Positions 1 through 8,057 of a DNA stretch of 64,000 bases are shown piece by piece (within the stretch, counting starts at the first letter, position 1; each line of letters opens with the position of its first letter). Under the pieces are notes generated by a model. It saw nothing but the letters and a program-made list of their open reading frames with translations, made no database searches and was not told the DNA's origin. The translations under genes and the position numbers were made by a program. Source of the stretch: Mycolicibacterium madagascariense (lineage in GTDB: Bacteria > Actinomycetota > Actinomycetes > Mycobacteriales > Mycobacteriaceae); NCBI RefSeq assembly GCF_010729665.1, contig NZ_AP022610.1, positions 5,332,001-5,396,000 of the forward strand, in the 5' to 3' direction.

Positions 1-775
1 ACGGCCCGGGATCGGCGGGGGGCACGACGGCCACGCCGAGGCCCGCGGCGACCAGCCCGCGCACCGTGTCGACCTCCTCGCCCTCGAACGCCAGGGCGGG
101 CGTGAAGCCGGCCGCGCCGGCGAGCTCGTCGACGATTGCCCGCAACCCGTAGCCGGGCTTCATGCCGATGAACTGTTCGTCGGCCAGCTCGGCCATCCGG
201 ACGTAGGACCGTCCGGCCAGCGGGTGCTCGGCGGGGACCAGCACGACGAGGTGCTGGGTGTCCAGGACGAGCACGCCGAACTCGTCCGACGCCGGCAGGG
301 GTGCGGTCATCGCCAGGTCGGCGCGGCCGTGCCGGACGTGGTCGAGCAGGTCTTCGTGGGCGCCCTGCACCAGCGTGAACCGCACCCGCGGATGCTTCCG
401 ACGGAACGCGCGCAGCTGGTCGGGCACGCGGCGCTCGCCCATGGTGTGCAGGAACGCCAGCACCACGCGGCCGCGTTCGGGGTCGGCCTCCTGCTCGGCC
501 TGCCGCAGACCCGCGGACAGCTCGGCCATCGCCCGGCCCGCGGCGTCGGCGAGGCAGGCGCCGGCCGGGGTGAGCCGCACCCGGCGGCCATCGGGGACGA
601 GCAGCGGGGTGCCCAGCGCCTCGGACAGGGCGGCCAGCCAGCGGCTCGCGGTCGGCTGCGGCACGCCCGCGGCCGCCGCGGCCCTGGTCAGGTTGCCGTC
701 CGCGGCCAGCGCGGACAGCAGCGCAACCCGCGGCGCCAGCCGGGTCAACGGTGTCGGCTCGCCCACATCGGCCAC
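1..775 (-). CDS. LysR-family transcriptional regulator, 3' end cut by the window edge
   Basis: The minus strand reads through to base 1 as a LysR-type regulator. An N-terminal winged helix-turn-helix (about residues 10-65, with LTRAAAAAGVPQPTASRWL) is followed by the start of the periplasmic-binding-like effector domain (VVLAFLHTMGERRVP, GRADLAMTAPLP, LGVAVVPP). About 258 residues are visible and roughly 30-40 are missing for the usual 290-310. The start is a GTG at 775 preceded by a purine-rich GAGGGGAGGG ribosome site; no ATG fits. The helix-turn-helix begins unusually close to the N-terminus. It diverges from the MFS gene at 885, the classic layout of a LysR activator next to its target. 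The effector is unknown. Confidence 0.85.
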   Translation of the reverse strand, partial: MADVGEPTPLTRLAPRVALLSALAADGNLTRAAAAAGVPQPTASRWLAALSEALGTPLLVPDGRRVRLTPAGACLADAAGRAMAELSAGLRQAEQEADPERGRVVLAFLHTMGERRVPDQLRAFRRKHPRVRFTLVQGAHEDLLDHVRHGRADLAMTAPLPASDEFGVLVLDTQHLVVLVPAEHPLAGRSYVRMAELADEQFIGMKPGYGLRAIVDELAGAAGFTPALAFEGEEVDTVRGLVAAGLGVAVVPPADPGP

Positions 776-884
776 CGCGCCCTCCCCTCTCGTCGCTGGT
801 CGGACCACATCCATTCACCAACGAATCGATTTCTGATCCTAGCTGCATTGGACGCATCAATCGCGACGGTCCTAGCGTCGATCC
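776..884. promoter_or_regulatory. Divergent promoter region with a candidate LysR site
   Basis: This 109-bp gap separates the LysR gene from the MFS exporter. An interrupted palindrome at 847-861, ATTGGACGCATCAAT, fits the T-N11-A core of LysR boxes. A TAGCGT box at 873-878 ends 6 nt before the GTG of the MFS gene, as expected for a leaderless mycobacterial transcript. If both are right, the regulator would bind just upstream of the -10 box of its neighbour. Seen: the motifs. Inferred: their use. Confidence 0.4.
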
Positions 885-2108
885 GTGACCGTCATCGCCC
901 ACCCGGACGCCGCCCACCGCCGCGGCTCACCCGCGTTCCGCCGCATCACCGTCGCGCTGTTCTGCGCCGGGCTGTCCACGTTCACCGCCCTGTACGCCGT
1001 GCAGGCCGTCCTGCCGGCGCTCAGTACGTCGTTCGGCCTGTCCCCCACCGAGGCCAGCCTCGCGGTGTCCGTCGCGACCGGCGCGCTGGCGATCGGCGTG
1101 CTGCCGCTCACCGCGCTGTCCGACATCGTCGGGCGCACCACGGTCATGACCGTCTCGCTGTTCAGCAGCGCGGCCCTGTCGGTGCTGGTCGCGCTGAGCC
1201 CCAACTTCACGGTGCTGCTGGTGCTACGCGTCGCGGAAGGCGTGGCGCTGGCCGGCATTCAGGCCGTCGCGATGTCCTACCTGGCCGAGGAACTGCATCG
1301 CGAGTCGCTCGGCTCGGCGATGGGGCTCTACGTCGCGGGCACCGGACTGGGTGGCATGACGGGGCGGCTGGTGGGCGCCCTCGTCGACGACGTCGCGGGC
1401 TGGCGCTGGGCGCTGGGCACCACCGCGCTGATAACCCTTTTGTGCGCCATCGCCTTTCGCGTCACGATCGTGGCGTCGGCGCGCTTTCAGCCGCGGCCGC
1501 CGCGGGTCCGCGAACTCGCCGGCTCCATCGGCCGCGCCCTGACCGATCTCGGACTGCTCGGGCTGTTCGCGGCCGGCTTCCTGCTGATGAGCTGCTTCGT
1601 CACGGTCTACAACTTCCTCGGCTACCGGCTGCTCGGACCGGGCTTCGCGCTGTCGGGCACCGTGGTGGGCCTCGTCTTCGGGGTGTACCTCGCCGGCGTG
1701 ATCTCCTCGGCGTTCATCGGCCGGATGGTCGACCGCTTCGGCCGGCCGTCCATGCTGATCGTCACGGCGGCGACCACCCTGGCGGGAATCCTGTTGTTGG
1801 GCATGGGAAGTCTGGCCGCGGTGATCGTCGGGCTGATCGTCACCACGGGCGGGTTCTTCGCCGCGCACTCGGTCGCCAGCAGCTGGGTCAGCGCCCGGTC
1901 CGCCGTGCTGCACGTGCAGGGCTCCTCGGTGTACGTGCTGTTCTACTACCTCGGTTCCAGCGTCGGCGGCACCGTGGGCGGACTGGTGTTCTCGGCGCAC
2001 GGCTGGACGGGCGTCACCTACTACACGGCCGCCCTGGTGGCCACCGTCCTCGTCGTCGCCGTCCTGCTGCGCGGACTGCTCGGCCGACGAGCGACCGCGA
2101 CCGCCTGA
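885..2108 (+). CDS. MFS transporter, probable drug/metabolite exporter
   Basis: This 407-residue protein has about twelve hydrophobic segments and belongs to the major facilitator superfamily. The loop between helices 2 and 3 carries the family signature as LSDIVGRTTVMTV (about residues 78-90), and a second D-R-FGR-like loop lies near residues 282-288 (RMVDRFGRPS). Length and layout fit 12-TM proton-driven exporters of the YnfM/YgaY kind found next to LysR regulators. The GTG start at 885 follows a TAGCGT box by 6 nt, so the message is probably leaderless. The divergent LysR gene is the likely regulator. Substrate cannot be read from the sequence. Confidence 0.88.
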   Translation: MTVIAHPDAAHRRGSPAFRRITVALFCAGLSTFTALYAVQAVLPALSTSFGLSPTEASLAVSVATGALAIGVLPLTALSDIVGRTTVMTVSLFSSAALSVLVALSPNFTVLLVLRVAEGVALAGIQAVAMSYLAEELHRESLGSAMGLYVAGTGLGGMTGRLVGALVDDVAGWRWALGTTALITLLCAIAFRVTIVASARFQPRPPRVRELAGSIGRALTDLGLLGLFAAGFLLMSCFVTVYNFLGYRLLGPGFALSGTVVGLVFGVYLAGVISSAFIGRMVDRFGRPSMLIVTAATTLAGILLLGMGSLAAVIVGLIVTTGGFFAAHSVASSWVSARSAVLHVQGSSVYVLFYYLGSSVGGTVGGLVFSAHGWTGVTYYTAALVATVLVVAVLLRGLLGRRATATA

Positions 2109-2130
2109 CCCCGCCTGCCAGACTGGTCGC

Positions 2131-3207
2131 ATGGTCGACACCCTCCACGACACCGATCGCCGCGGCTTCGCCAGCGACAACTACGCGGGCGTGCACCCGG
2201 AGGTGCTGCAGGCGCTCGCGGCGGCCAACGGCGGTCATCAAGCCGCCTATGGAGCGGACGCCTACACCGCGCGGCTGCGGGAGTTCGTCGTCGCCGAATT
2301 CGGTGCTGCCGCAGAGGTGTATCCCGTCTTCAACGGCACCGGCGCCAACGTCGTCGCCCTCACCGCGGCGCTGCCCCGCTGGGGTGCGGTGATCACGACG
2401 GCGACGGCGCACGTCCACAACGACGAGGGCGGTGCCCCCGAGCGGGTCAGCGGACTCAAGCTGCTCGTGGTGGCGAGCCCCGACGGCAAGCTCACCCCAG
2501 AGCTGATCGCGACGCAAGCATGGGGCTGGGGCGACGAGCACCGCGCGCAGCCGCTGGCGGTCAGCATCACTCAGAGCACCGAACTGGGCACGCTGTACAC
2601 CCCCGCCGAGGTGCGCGCGATCGCCGACTTCGCGCACGACCGCGGGATGGCGGTGCACATGGACGGTGCCCGCATCTGGAATGCCGCAGCCGCCCTTGGC
2701 GTCTCGCTGGGCGAGTTCACCTCGGCGGCGGGCGTCGACGTCCTCACCCTCGGCGGCACGAAGAACGGACTGCTCGGCGCGGAGGCCATCGTCGTGATCG
2801 ATCCCCAGCGCGTGACCGGGCTGCACTACCTGCGCAAGCTCAGCATGCAGCTCGCCAGCAAGATGCGGTTCCTCAGCGCCCAGCTGGTGACCCTCTTCGA
2901 GGACGACCTCGGCCTGCGCTCGGCCGCCACCGCGAACGCCATGGCCACCCGTCTGCGGCGCGCGCTCGACGACGGTGTCGCGACGGGCGACATCGCCCAC
3001 CTGTCGTTCAGCCAGCCGACGCAGGCCAACGCCGTCTTCGCGACGCTGCCCAACGCGGCCGCCGACCGCATCAGGGAGCGGGTGCGGTTCTACGACTGGG
3101 ACCGTGCCGCGGGTCAGGTGCGCTGGATGTGCGCCTGGGACACCACCGAGGCCGACGTCGACGGGTTCGTCACCGCGATCCGCGAGGAACTCGCCCGCGA
3201 GGGCTGA
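2131..3207 (+). CDS. Low-specificity L-threonine aldolase (PLP enzyme)
   Basis: The protein (358 residues) is a fold-type I PLP enzyme of the beta-eliminating lyase family that splits L-threonine or allo-threonine to glycine and acetaldehyde. It opens with the family signature FASDNYAGVHPEV (13-25). An HND motif follows near 96-98, the PLP-binding aspartate lies in MDGAR (D178), and the Schiff-base lysine is K211 in TLGGTKNG. Length is normal for the family. The ATG at 2131 sits 6 nt after CAGACT, a possible -10 box, which suggests a leaderless transcript. Its last 94 bp overlap, on the opposite strand, the 3' end of the histidine kinase gene. The cytosolic role is glycine/threonine interconversion. 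Confidence 0.88.
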   Translation: MVDTLHDTDRRGFASDNYAGVHPEVLQALAAANGGHQAAYGADAYTARLREFVVAEFGAAAEVYPVFNGTGANVVALTAALPRWGAVITTATAHVHNDEGGAPERVSGLKLLVVASPDGKLTPELIATQAWGWGDEHRAQPLAVSITQSTELGTLYTPAEVRAIADFAHDRGMAVHMDGARIWNAAAALGVSLGEFTSAAGVDVLTLGGTKNGLLGAEAIVVIDPQRVTGLHYLRKLSMQLASKMRFLSAQLVTLFEDDLGLRSAATANAMATRLRRALDDGVATGDIAHLSFSQPTQANAVFATLPNAAADRIRERVRFYDWDRAAGQVRWMCAWDTTEADVDGFVTAIREELAREG

Positions 3208-4307
3208 GCCGAGGGTGACCGGCGCGGCAGCGTCACGGTGAACGTGCTGCCGGTGCCAGGGCCGTCGCTGTCGGCGGTGATGCTGCCACCGTGCCCGTCG
3301 ACGAGGGCCTTGGCGATCGCTAGGCCGATGCCCGCGCCGCCATGGCCGCGATCCCGGGCCGCGTCGACGCGGTAGAACCGGTCGAAGACCCACGCCAGAT
3401 GCTCGGCCGGGATGCCGTCCCCGGTGTCGGACACCGTGACCACGACGTCGTCGTCGGTGGCGCGCGCGGCGACCACGACGGAGCCCCCGCTCGGGGTGTG
3501 GCGCAGCGCGTTGTCGAGCAGGTTGGTGAAGACCTGCCCCAGCCGCATCGAATCCGCCCACACGTCGGGCAGATCGGGGGCGAGGCTCGACTGCAGGGCC
3601 ACGCCCTTGGCCCGATAGCGCGGCGCCAACGCGGTGGTCGCCGTGCCGAGCAGCTCGGACGGCGACACCCGGCGCGCGTCGATGTCGGTGGCGCGGTGCT
3701 CGGCGTCCGACAGCGCACCGACGTCGACGCTGAAGCGCGTCAGCCGACGGGACTGGTCGCGCAGCACGGCGATCACCTCGGCGTCCAGCGGCTTGACCCC
3801 GTCCTCGAGCGCCTCGAGGTAGGCCTCGAGAACCGCTACGGGAGTGCGGATTTCGTGCGCCAGGTCGGCGAGCATCTGCCTGCGGCCGAGCTCGACGTGG
3901 CCGAGGCGGCGCGCCATCGTGTTGAACGCGGTGGCGATCTCGTCGAACTCCCGGCCCAGCCGCGTCGGCGACACCTGCACGTCGTAGTGACCGTCGGCGA
4001 TGACCGTGGCGGCCTCGGCGAGCTCGCTGGCCGATCGATGCACGCGCCTACTCAGGTACCAGCTCAACGCCAGCGCGGCCACCGCCGACACCGCCAGCGC
4101 CGTGCCGACCGACAGCGCGGTCGCCCGCTCGAAGGCCCGCTGATAGGGATGGTCGCCCCTGGCTCCCGGCTGTACGGCCCGGTCCATCAACCGCTGGAAC
4201 ATCGGCGGACCCACGAGCGCGGCGACGACGACCGTGGTCGCGAAGCTGGCCATCACTACGATCGAATTCGCCGCCAGCAGACGCATTCTGATGCCGAAGC
4301 GGGCCAT
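3114..4307 (-). CDS. Two-component sensor histidine kinase
   Basis: The 397-residue kinase has two membrane helices (about 10-33 and 64-84) around a short, roughly 30-residue extracytoplasmic loop. A HAMP linker follows (about 85-140), then the H-box LAHEIRTP with phospho-acceptor H151, N-box NLLDNALRH (N266), G1 box DTGDGIP (294-300) and G2 box GHGGAGIGLA (321-330). All catalytic boxes are intact. Its ATG overlaps the regulator's stop as TGATG, so the pair is translationally coupled. The catalytic domain ends near residue 362; the last 35 or so residues are Ser/Ala/Thr-rich and are encoded antisense to the end of the threonine aldolase gene. The signal sensed is unknown. Confidence 0.93.
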   Translation of the reverse strand: MARFGIRMRLLAANSIVVMASFATTVVVAALVGPPMFQRLMDRAVQPGARGDHPYQRAFERATALSVGTALAVSAVAALALSWYLSRRVHRSASELAEAATVIADGHYDVQVSPTRLGREFDEIATAFNTMARRLGHVELGRRQMLADLAHEIRTPVAVLEAYLEALEDGVKPLDAEVIAVLRDQSRRLTRFSVDVGALSDAEHRATDIDARRVSPSELLGTATTALAPRYRAKGVALQSSLAPDLPDVWADSMRLGQVFTNLLDNALRHTPSGGSVVVAARATDDDVVVTVSDTGDGIPAEHLAWVFDRFYRVDAARDRGHGGAGIGLAIAKALVDGHGGSITADSDGPGTGSTFTVTLPRRSPSAQPSRASSSRIAVTNPSTSASVVSQAHIQRT

Positions 4308-5044
4308 CAGCCCCTCCCCATCCGATAGCCCACGCCGCGCACCGTGGTGACGAAGCGGGGCTGGGCGGGATCCTCGCCGAGCTTGCGCCGCAGATGCCCG
4401 ACGTGCACGTCGACGATGTTGTCGTTGCCGACCCAGTGGTCACCCCAGACGAGGTCGATGAGTTGACGCCGGCCGAGCACCTTGCCCGGCCGGGCCGAGA
4501 GCGCGTCCAGCAGATCGAATTCCGTTCTGGTCAAGTCGATCTCAGCGTCGTCGAGGCGCACCTCGCGTCCCTCCACGTCGATGCTCAGCGCGCCGATCCG
4601 CCGCGGCGGCGTGGGGTCCGCCGCGGCCTGGCCGTCGGTCGCCGGACGACGCGGCCGTCGCAGCATCGCGTGAATCCGGGCCACCAGCTCGCGCGGACTG
4701 AACGGCTTGGTGAGGTAATCGTCGGCGCCGACGGACAATCCGACGACGGTGTCGACCTCGGTGTCGCGCGCGGTCAGCACGAGCACGTAGGCATCGGAGA
4801 ACATCCGCAGCCGGCGGCACACCTCGAAACCATCGATGCCGGGCAGTCCCACGTCGAGCACCACCACGTCGGGGTCGACCGTCTGTGCCAGCGCGAGCGC
4901 CTCGAGCCCGTCGCGGGCCGCGTGCACCTCGAAGCCCTCACGCCGCAGGTAGCTGCCCACGATCTCGGTCAGCGGAGCCTCGTCGTCGACCACGAGGGCG
5001 CGGCGAGTGGGTGCGCCGGGGTCGTCCATGCCTCCATGATGCAC
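4307..5044 (-). CDS. OmpR/PhoB-family response regulator
   Basis: The 245-residue regulator has a receiver domain with the acidic pair D20/D21, phospho-acceptor D64 (VVVLDVGLPG), T91 and K113 (YLTKPF). A winged-helix DNA-binding domain follows at about 150-243 and ends in the usual TVRGVGYRMG. All receiver residues are present. Start choice: a GTG at 5044 has a G-rich stretch 9 nt upstream; an ATG at 5029 is also possible and would trim five residues. It is the first gene of the pair with the kinase at 3114. The promoter region is shared with the divergent small secreted protein at 5194, which may be a target. Confidence 0.92.
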   Translation of the reverse strand: MHHGGMDDPGAPTRRALVVDDEAPLTEIVGSYLRREGFEVHAARDGLEALALAQTVDPDVVVLDVGLPGIDGFEVCRRLRMFSDAYVLVLTARDTEVDTVVGLSVGADDYLTKPFSPRELVARIHAMLRRPRRPATDGQAAADPTPPRRIGALSIDVEGREVRLDDAEIDLTRTEFDLLDALSARPGKVLGRRQLIDLVWGDHWVGNDNIVDVHVGHLRRKLGEDPAQPRFVTTVRGVGYRMGRG

Positions 5045-5193
5045 GCCGCGGCGCCCCCCGCCCGGCGATGCGGACCCCGGGCGCAGATCGTTAACGGATC
5101 TTCAGAATTCGACCAAGAAACCGTCGTCTCGGGCGCCGAAGGTGAACGTCGACGGAGCTCATCGGGAGCCTCCGACGACGAAGGGGAACCACC
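5045..5193. promoter_or_regulatory. Divergent intergenic region between regulator and secreted protein
   Basis: These 149 bp separate the response regulator from the small secreted protein. The stretch around 5090-5115 is AT-richer than its surroundings (GTTAACGGATCTTCAGAATT) and is the likely promoter core. A clear ribosome site (AAGGGGAACC) precedes the ATG at 5194. No confident pair of -35/-10 boxes can be assigned. Confidence 0.35.
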
Positions 5194-5400
5194 ATGACGA
5201 TCACCGCGAAGCGCATCCTTCCCGGGCTGGCCGTGGCGCTGACGGGCGCCGCGATCGTGCTGGCACCGATCGCGGGGGCCGAGTCGAGCCCACTGGTGCC
5301 CTTCGGCACCAACCCCCACGTGGGTCCGTCGGTCGGCCTTCACACCGACGACCAGGACGAGGTCAACACCACCGCCGGCATCGTCGACCTGCCCTTCTGA
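5194..5400 (+). CDS. Small secreted protein, function unknown
   Basis: The 68-residue product has a Sec-type signal peptide: KR at 6-7, a hydrophobic core at about 8-27 and a likely cut after IAGAES or nearby. This leaves a mature peptide of about 40 residues with no cysteines (LVPFGTNPHVGPSVGL, then an acidic DDQDE stretch). The ribosome site AAGGGG is well placed. I recognise no named family. It lies between the divergent two-component system and the peroxidase/cytochrome b561 pair and probably shares their transcript, since only 49 bp separate it from the peroxidase start. That context hints at an envelope redox or stress role, which is inference only. Confidence 0.7.
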   Translation: MTITAKRILPGLAVALTGAAIVLAPIAGAESSPLVPFGTNPHVGPSVGLHTDDQDEVNTTAGIVDLPF

Positions 5401-5449
5401 CCGCAGAATGCACCCATCGAGTCAGCACCACGCGAATGGAGGCGGGGCC

Positions 5450-6550
5450 TTGTCGAACGACGCCGAACCGAGGGACACCTCGAGTCCGACCATCAACCGT
5501 CGGCACGCGCTCGTCGGGCTGGCCGCCGCCACGGGCGTGGCGGCGGTCGGCGGGGCGGGCGTCGCCGAGGCATCGGGTTGGTTCGACACGCAGCGGCTGA
5601 CGTCGTCGCGGTTCACCGACAGGTTCGAGCAGCTCTACGGCAGGCACGACGGGTTCCGCCGCAATCACGCGAAGGGTCTCGCCGCCACCGGCACCTTCGC
5701 GAGCAGCGGCGCGGGCGCGGAGGTGTCGAAGGCCGCGATCCTCGGTCGCGGCACCGTCCCCGTGGTCGCCCGCTTCTCGATGTCGGGCAGCGTGCCCGAC
5801 GCCGCGGATCAGCCGGGCACCGTCCGCGGGCTGGGCATCCTGTTCGAGCATCCGGACGGCGACCAGTGGCGGACCGCGATGGTCAACCTGCCGGTGTTCC
5901 CCGACAGCACGCCGCAGGGCTTCTACGACCGCCTCCTCGCATCCGTGCCCGACCCCGCGACCGGCAAGCCCGTCCCGTCGGCGATGTCGGCGTTCCTCGC
6001 CAAGCATCCGGAGACGGTGGCCGCGATGGCGGCGATCAGGGCCTCCCCGCCCAGCACCGGCTTCGCCGACAGCACCTTCCGCGGGCTCAACGCCTTCCTC
6101 GCGACCAACGCCGCGGGAGCGACGGTGCCCATCCGGTGGGCCGCCGTGCCCGTCGACCCAATTGCCAGCGCGCCCTTGCCCACTGGCCCGCCCGATGCCC
6201 TGTTCGACGCGCTCATCGAACGGGTCGAGCGCGGGCCGGTCAGCTGGCGGCTGCTGCTGACGGTCGCGCAGCCCGGCGATCCGACCCACGACGCGACCCT
6301 GGCGTGGCCGGCGCCGCGGCGCACCATCGACGCCGGGCTCATCACGATCGACGCCGTCGCGACGGAGGCGCCAGGCAACGCCCGCGACGTGAACTTCGAC
6401 CCGTTGATCCTGCCCGCCGGTCTCGGCGCATCGGACGATCCCTTGCCCCGCGCGCGGTCGGCCGTGTACGCCAGATCCTTCGAGCGACGCTCGCGAGAAC
6501 CCAAGTCGCCCAGCCGCGTCGACGTCGCGGAGGTGAACCATGGTCACTGA
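5450..6550 (+). CDS. Tat-exported catalase-related (SrpA-like) haem peroxidase
   Basis: The protein has about 366 residues from the TTG at 5450, chosen because a perfect GGAGG sits 7 nt upstream; an ATG at 5408 would add 14 residues but lacks such a site. A twin-arginine signal (INRRHALVGLAAATG) predicts export. The body is a minimal catalase fold: distal histidine region RRNHAKGLAATGTF, conserved VARFSMSGS, the RGLGILF strand, and the proximal haem tyrosine in ARSAVYARSFERR near the C-terminus. At about 340 mature residues it is much shorter than true catalases, as in the SrpA catalase-related subgroup. It overlaps the cytochrome b561 gene by 11 bp, a pairing often seen for this peroxidase family. 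Confidence 0.88.
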   Translation: MSNDAEPRDTSSPTINRRHALVGLAAATGVAAVGGAGVAEASGWFDTQRLTSSRFTDRFEQLYGRHDGFRRNHAKGLAATGTFASSGAGAEVSKAAILGRGTVPVVARFSMSGSVPDAADQPGTVRGLGILFEHPDGDQWRTAMVNLPVFPDSTPQGFYDRLLASVPDPATGKPVPSAMSAFLAKHPETVAAMAAIRASPPSTGFADSTFRGLNAFLATNAAGATVPIRWAAVPVDPIASAPLPTGPPDALFDALIERVERGPVSWRLLLTVAQPGDPTHDATLAWPAPRRTIDAGLITIDAVATEAPGNARDVNFDPLILPAGLGASDDPLPRARSAVYARSFERRSREPKSPSRVDVAEVNHGH

Positions 6551-7076
6551 GACCCCCGTCGCGACGCAGAAGTTCACGCTGGCCTCGCGATTGCTGCACT
6601 GGTCGATGGCGGCCATGGTGATCGGGCAGTTCTTCCTCGGGGTGACCATGGTGACCGCGCTGGTCTACTACCCACTGCTGCTGGCCATTCACCGCGTGCT
6701 CGGCATCGCCATCCTGGTGTTCGCCGTGGTGCGGTTGGTCAATCGGGCCCGGCACCACCCGCCCCCGTTCCTGACGACGATGAGTCGCACGGAACGTCGG
6801 GTCGCCACGTGGTCCGAGCGATTGATGTACGCGCTGCTGATCGTGCAACCTCTGGTCGGCTGGGCCATGATCTCGGCGACCGACTCCCCGGTCACGCTGG
6901 TGGGTTCGCTGCACCTGCCGGGGATCGCGCCGTCCGGTCTGGCGCTCTACGCCGTGCTGCGGACCGCCCACACCGTGCTGGCCTACCTACTGTTCGCGAC
7001 CTTCACCGCACACGTGTGCGCGGTGGTGTTCCACACCGTCGGTCTGCGCGACGGTCTGCTCCGTCGGATGACGTGA
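6540..7076 (+). CDS. Cytochrome b561 family protein
   Basis: The 178-residue membrane protein has four predicted helices with histidines placed to bind two b-type haems: LLHWSM near the N-terminus (H20), AIHRVLG (H51), and AHTVLAYLLF and FTAHVCAVVFH towards the end. It is of the bacterial CybB type, which passes quinol electrons across the membrane. The gene starts 11 bp before the end of the peroxidase gene, so the two are coupled. A plausible model is that b561 feeds electrons to the exported haem peroxidase to reduce peroxide. That link is inferred from context and family pairing, not shown. Confidence 0.9.
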   Translation: MVTETPVATQKFTLASRLLHWSMAAMVIGQFFLGVTMVTALVYYPLLLAIHRVLGIAILVFAVVRLVNRARHHPPPFLTTMSRTERRVATWSERLMYALLIVQPLVGWAMISATDSPVTLVGSLHLPGIAPSGLALYAVLRTAHTVLAYLLFATFTAHVCAVVFHTVGLRDGLLRRMT

Positions 7077-7080
7077 TGGG

Positions 7081-7497
7081 TCACGGGTGGCGGGGGTTGG
7101 TCCAGAGCCCCTCGGTCACGTCGTGCAGGCTGACGAGGAGCAGCGGATCGGTCGAGCGCATCAGCATCGAGTCCGACACCAGGGTGCTGACCACGTAGCG
7201 CTCGGCGTGGCGCCACTCGACGAGCGTGCCACGCGCCGAACCGAGGGCCTCGGCACACGCTTGCGCAGACTGGCCGTCGCGCCCCACCAGGAGGTCGGTG
7301 ATGGGCTGACCGGTCAGTTCGGCGGTGTCCGAGTGGCCCATCATCGTCGCGAATGCCGGGTTGCCGTAGGACAATTCACCGTTCTCGCTCACCGCGATGA
7401 CCGGCATCAGCATGCGGTCCAGCAGCACCAGCGCGGGCAGCTGCTGCAGGTACCCGGTCGTCGAGGTGGGGCGTGCGCCACTGCGTCGTTCGATCAC
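7081..7497 (-). CDS. PAS-domain protein at the end of the Asp23 island
   Basis: The 138-residue protein is essentially one PAS domain (about residues 20-130). A hydrophobic start, LPALVLLDRMLMPVIAVSENG, leads into the typical SYGNPAFATMMGHSD, and LVSLHDVTEG forms the closing strand. No kinase, cyclase or DNA-binding domain is attached, so it may act as a free sensor or as a partner of another protein. Its start overlaps the stop of the AmaP-like gene by 4 bp, making it the last cistron of the operon that begins at 10183. Ligand (small molecule, haem or flavin) cannot be deduced. It meets the cytochrome b561 gene tail to tail across 4 bp. Confidence 0.85.
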   Translation of the reverse strand: MIERRSGARPTSTTGYLQQLPALVLLDRMLMPVIAVSENGELSYGNPAFATMMGHSDTAELTGQPITDLLVGRDGQSAQACAEALGSARGTLVEWRHAERYVVSTLVSDSMLMRSTDPLLLVSLHDVTEGLWTNPRHP

Positions 7498-8057
7498 GAG
7501 ACCCGGTCCCGTCGGCCGTGCTTGTCCACGTGCACGGTCGTGCGCACCGCCACGCGAGCGTCCCCGAGCATCTCGGTGACCTGACCGCCGACCTCGTCCA
7601 CCGCGGCGACCAACGCGGGGACCGTCGCCGGCGAGTACGCGGTGACCGCGAGGTCGATCGTGCGGGAGCCGCGGTCGATCACGGCCTTGCCCTTGGCGCC
7701 GTGACTATTCGTGTCGTGCTGCAGGGCCGTTGCCGCGGCGTCGGCGACCTGACCCAGGTCGACGCTGATCGTGCCCGCGGCCGTCGGGGGCAGCGGCAGC
7801 GCCTTCACGCGCGCCTTGGGCGTGTGGGCGAACAGCCAGCGCAGGCCGACGAGGGCGAGCACCAGGCCGACGCCGGCGACGGCCCACGGCCACCACTCGG
7901 TGTTCGTGGCCGACACCAGCCCGGGGGCGGTAATCGCATGGGGTACATGGGGAATCAGGTGGGTGTTCCACACCAGCACGCCGACTCCGACGGCGATCAG
8001 GGCGAGTCCGAACACCGCCGCGGCGAGCCGATCGACGGTGGTGGCCAGGCGGGTCAT
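7494..8057 (-). CDS. AmaP-like membrane anchor of the Asp23 system
   Basis: The 187-residue protein has two membrane helices (about 10-30 and 56-78) and a cytoplasmic C-terminal domain with an alternating strand/helix pattern (TISVDLGQVADAAATAL, RTIDLAVTAYSPATVPALV, VRTTVHVDKHG). This matches alkaline-shock membrane anchor proteins, which hold Asp23 at the membrane in Gram-positive bacteria. It overlaps the PAS gene by 4 bp and directly abuts the DUF6286-type gene upstream, so the operon is tightly packed. The family assignment is by topology and context rather than a catalytic motif. Confidence 0.75.
   Translation of the reverse strand: MTRLATTVDRLAAAVFGLALIAVGVGVLVWNTHLIPHVPHAITAPGLVSATNTEWWPWAVAGVGLVLALVGLRWLFAHTPKARVKALPLPPTAAGTISVDLGQVADAAATALQHDTNSHGAKGKAVIDRGSRTIDLAVTAYSPATVPALVAAVDEVGGQVTEMLGDARVAVRTTVHVDKHGRRDRVS

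Noticed and set aside
224..2392. 722-codon plus-strand open frame
   Set aside because: It runs antisense to the LysR gene and out of frame through the MFS gene; Arg/Ala/Gly-rich with no domain, a typical high-GC shadow.
5408..5449. ATG 5408 as start of the peroxidase
   Set aside because: No ribosome site, while TTG 5450 has a perfect GGAGG at good spacing and leaves a normal Tat signal.
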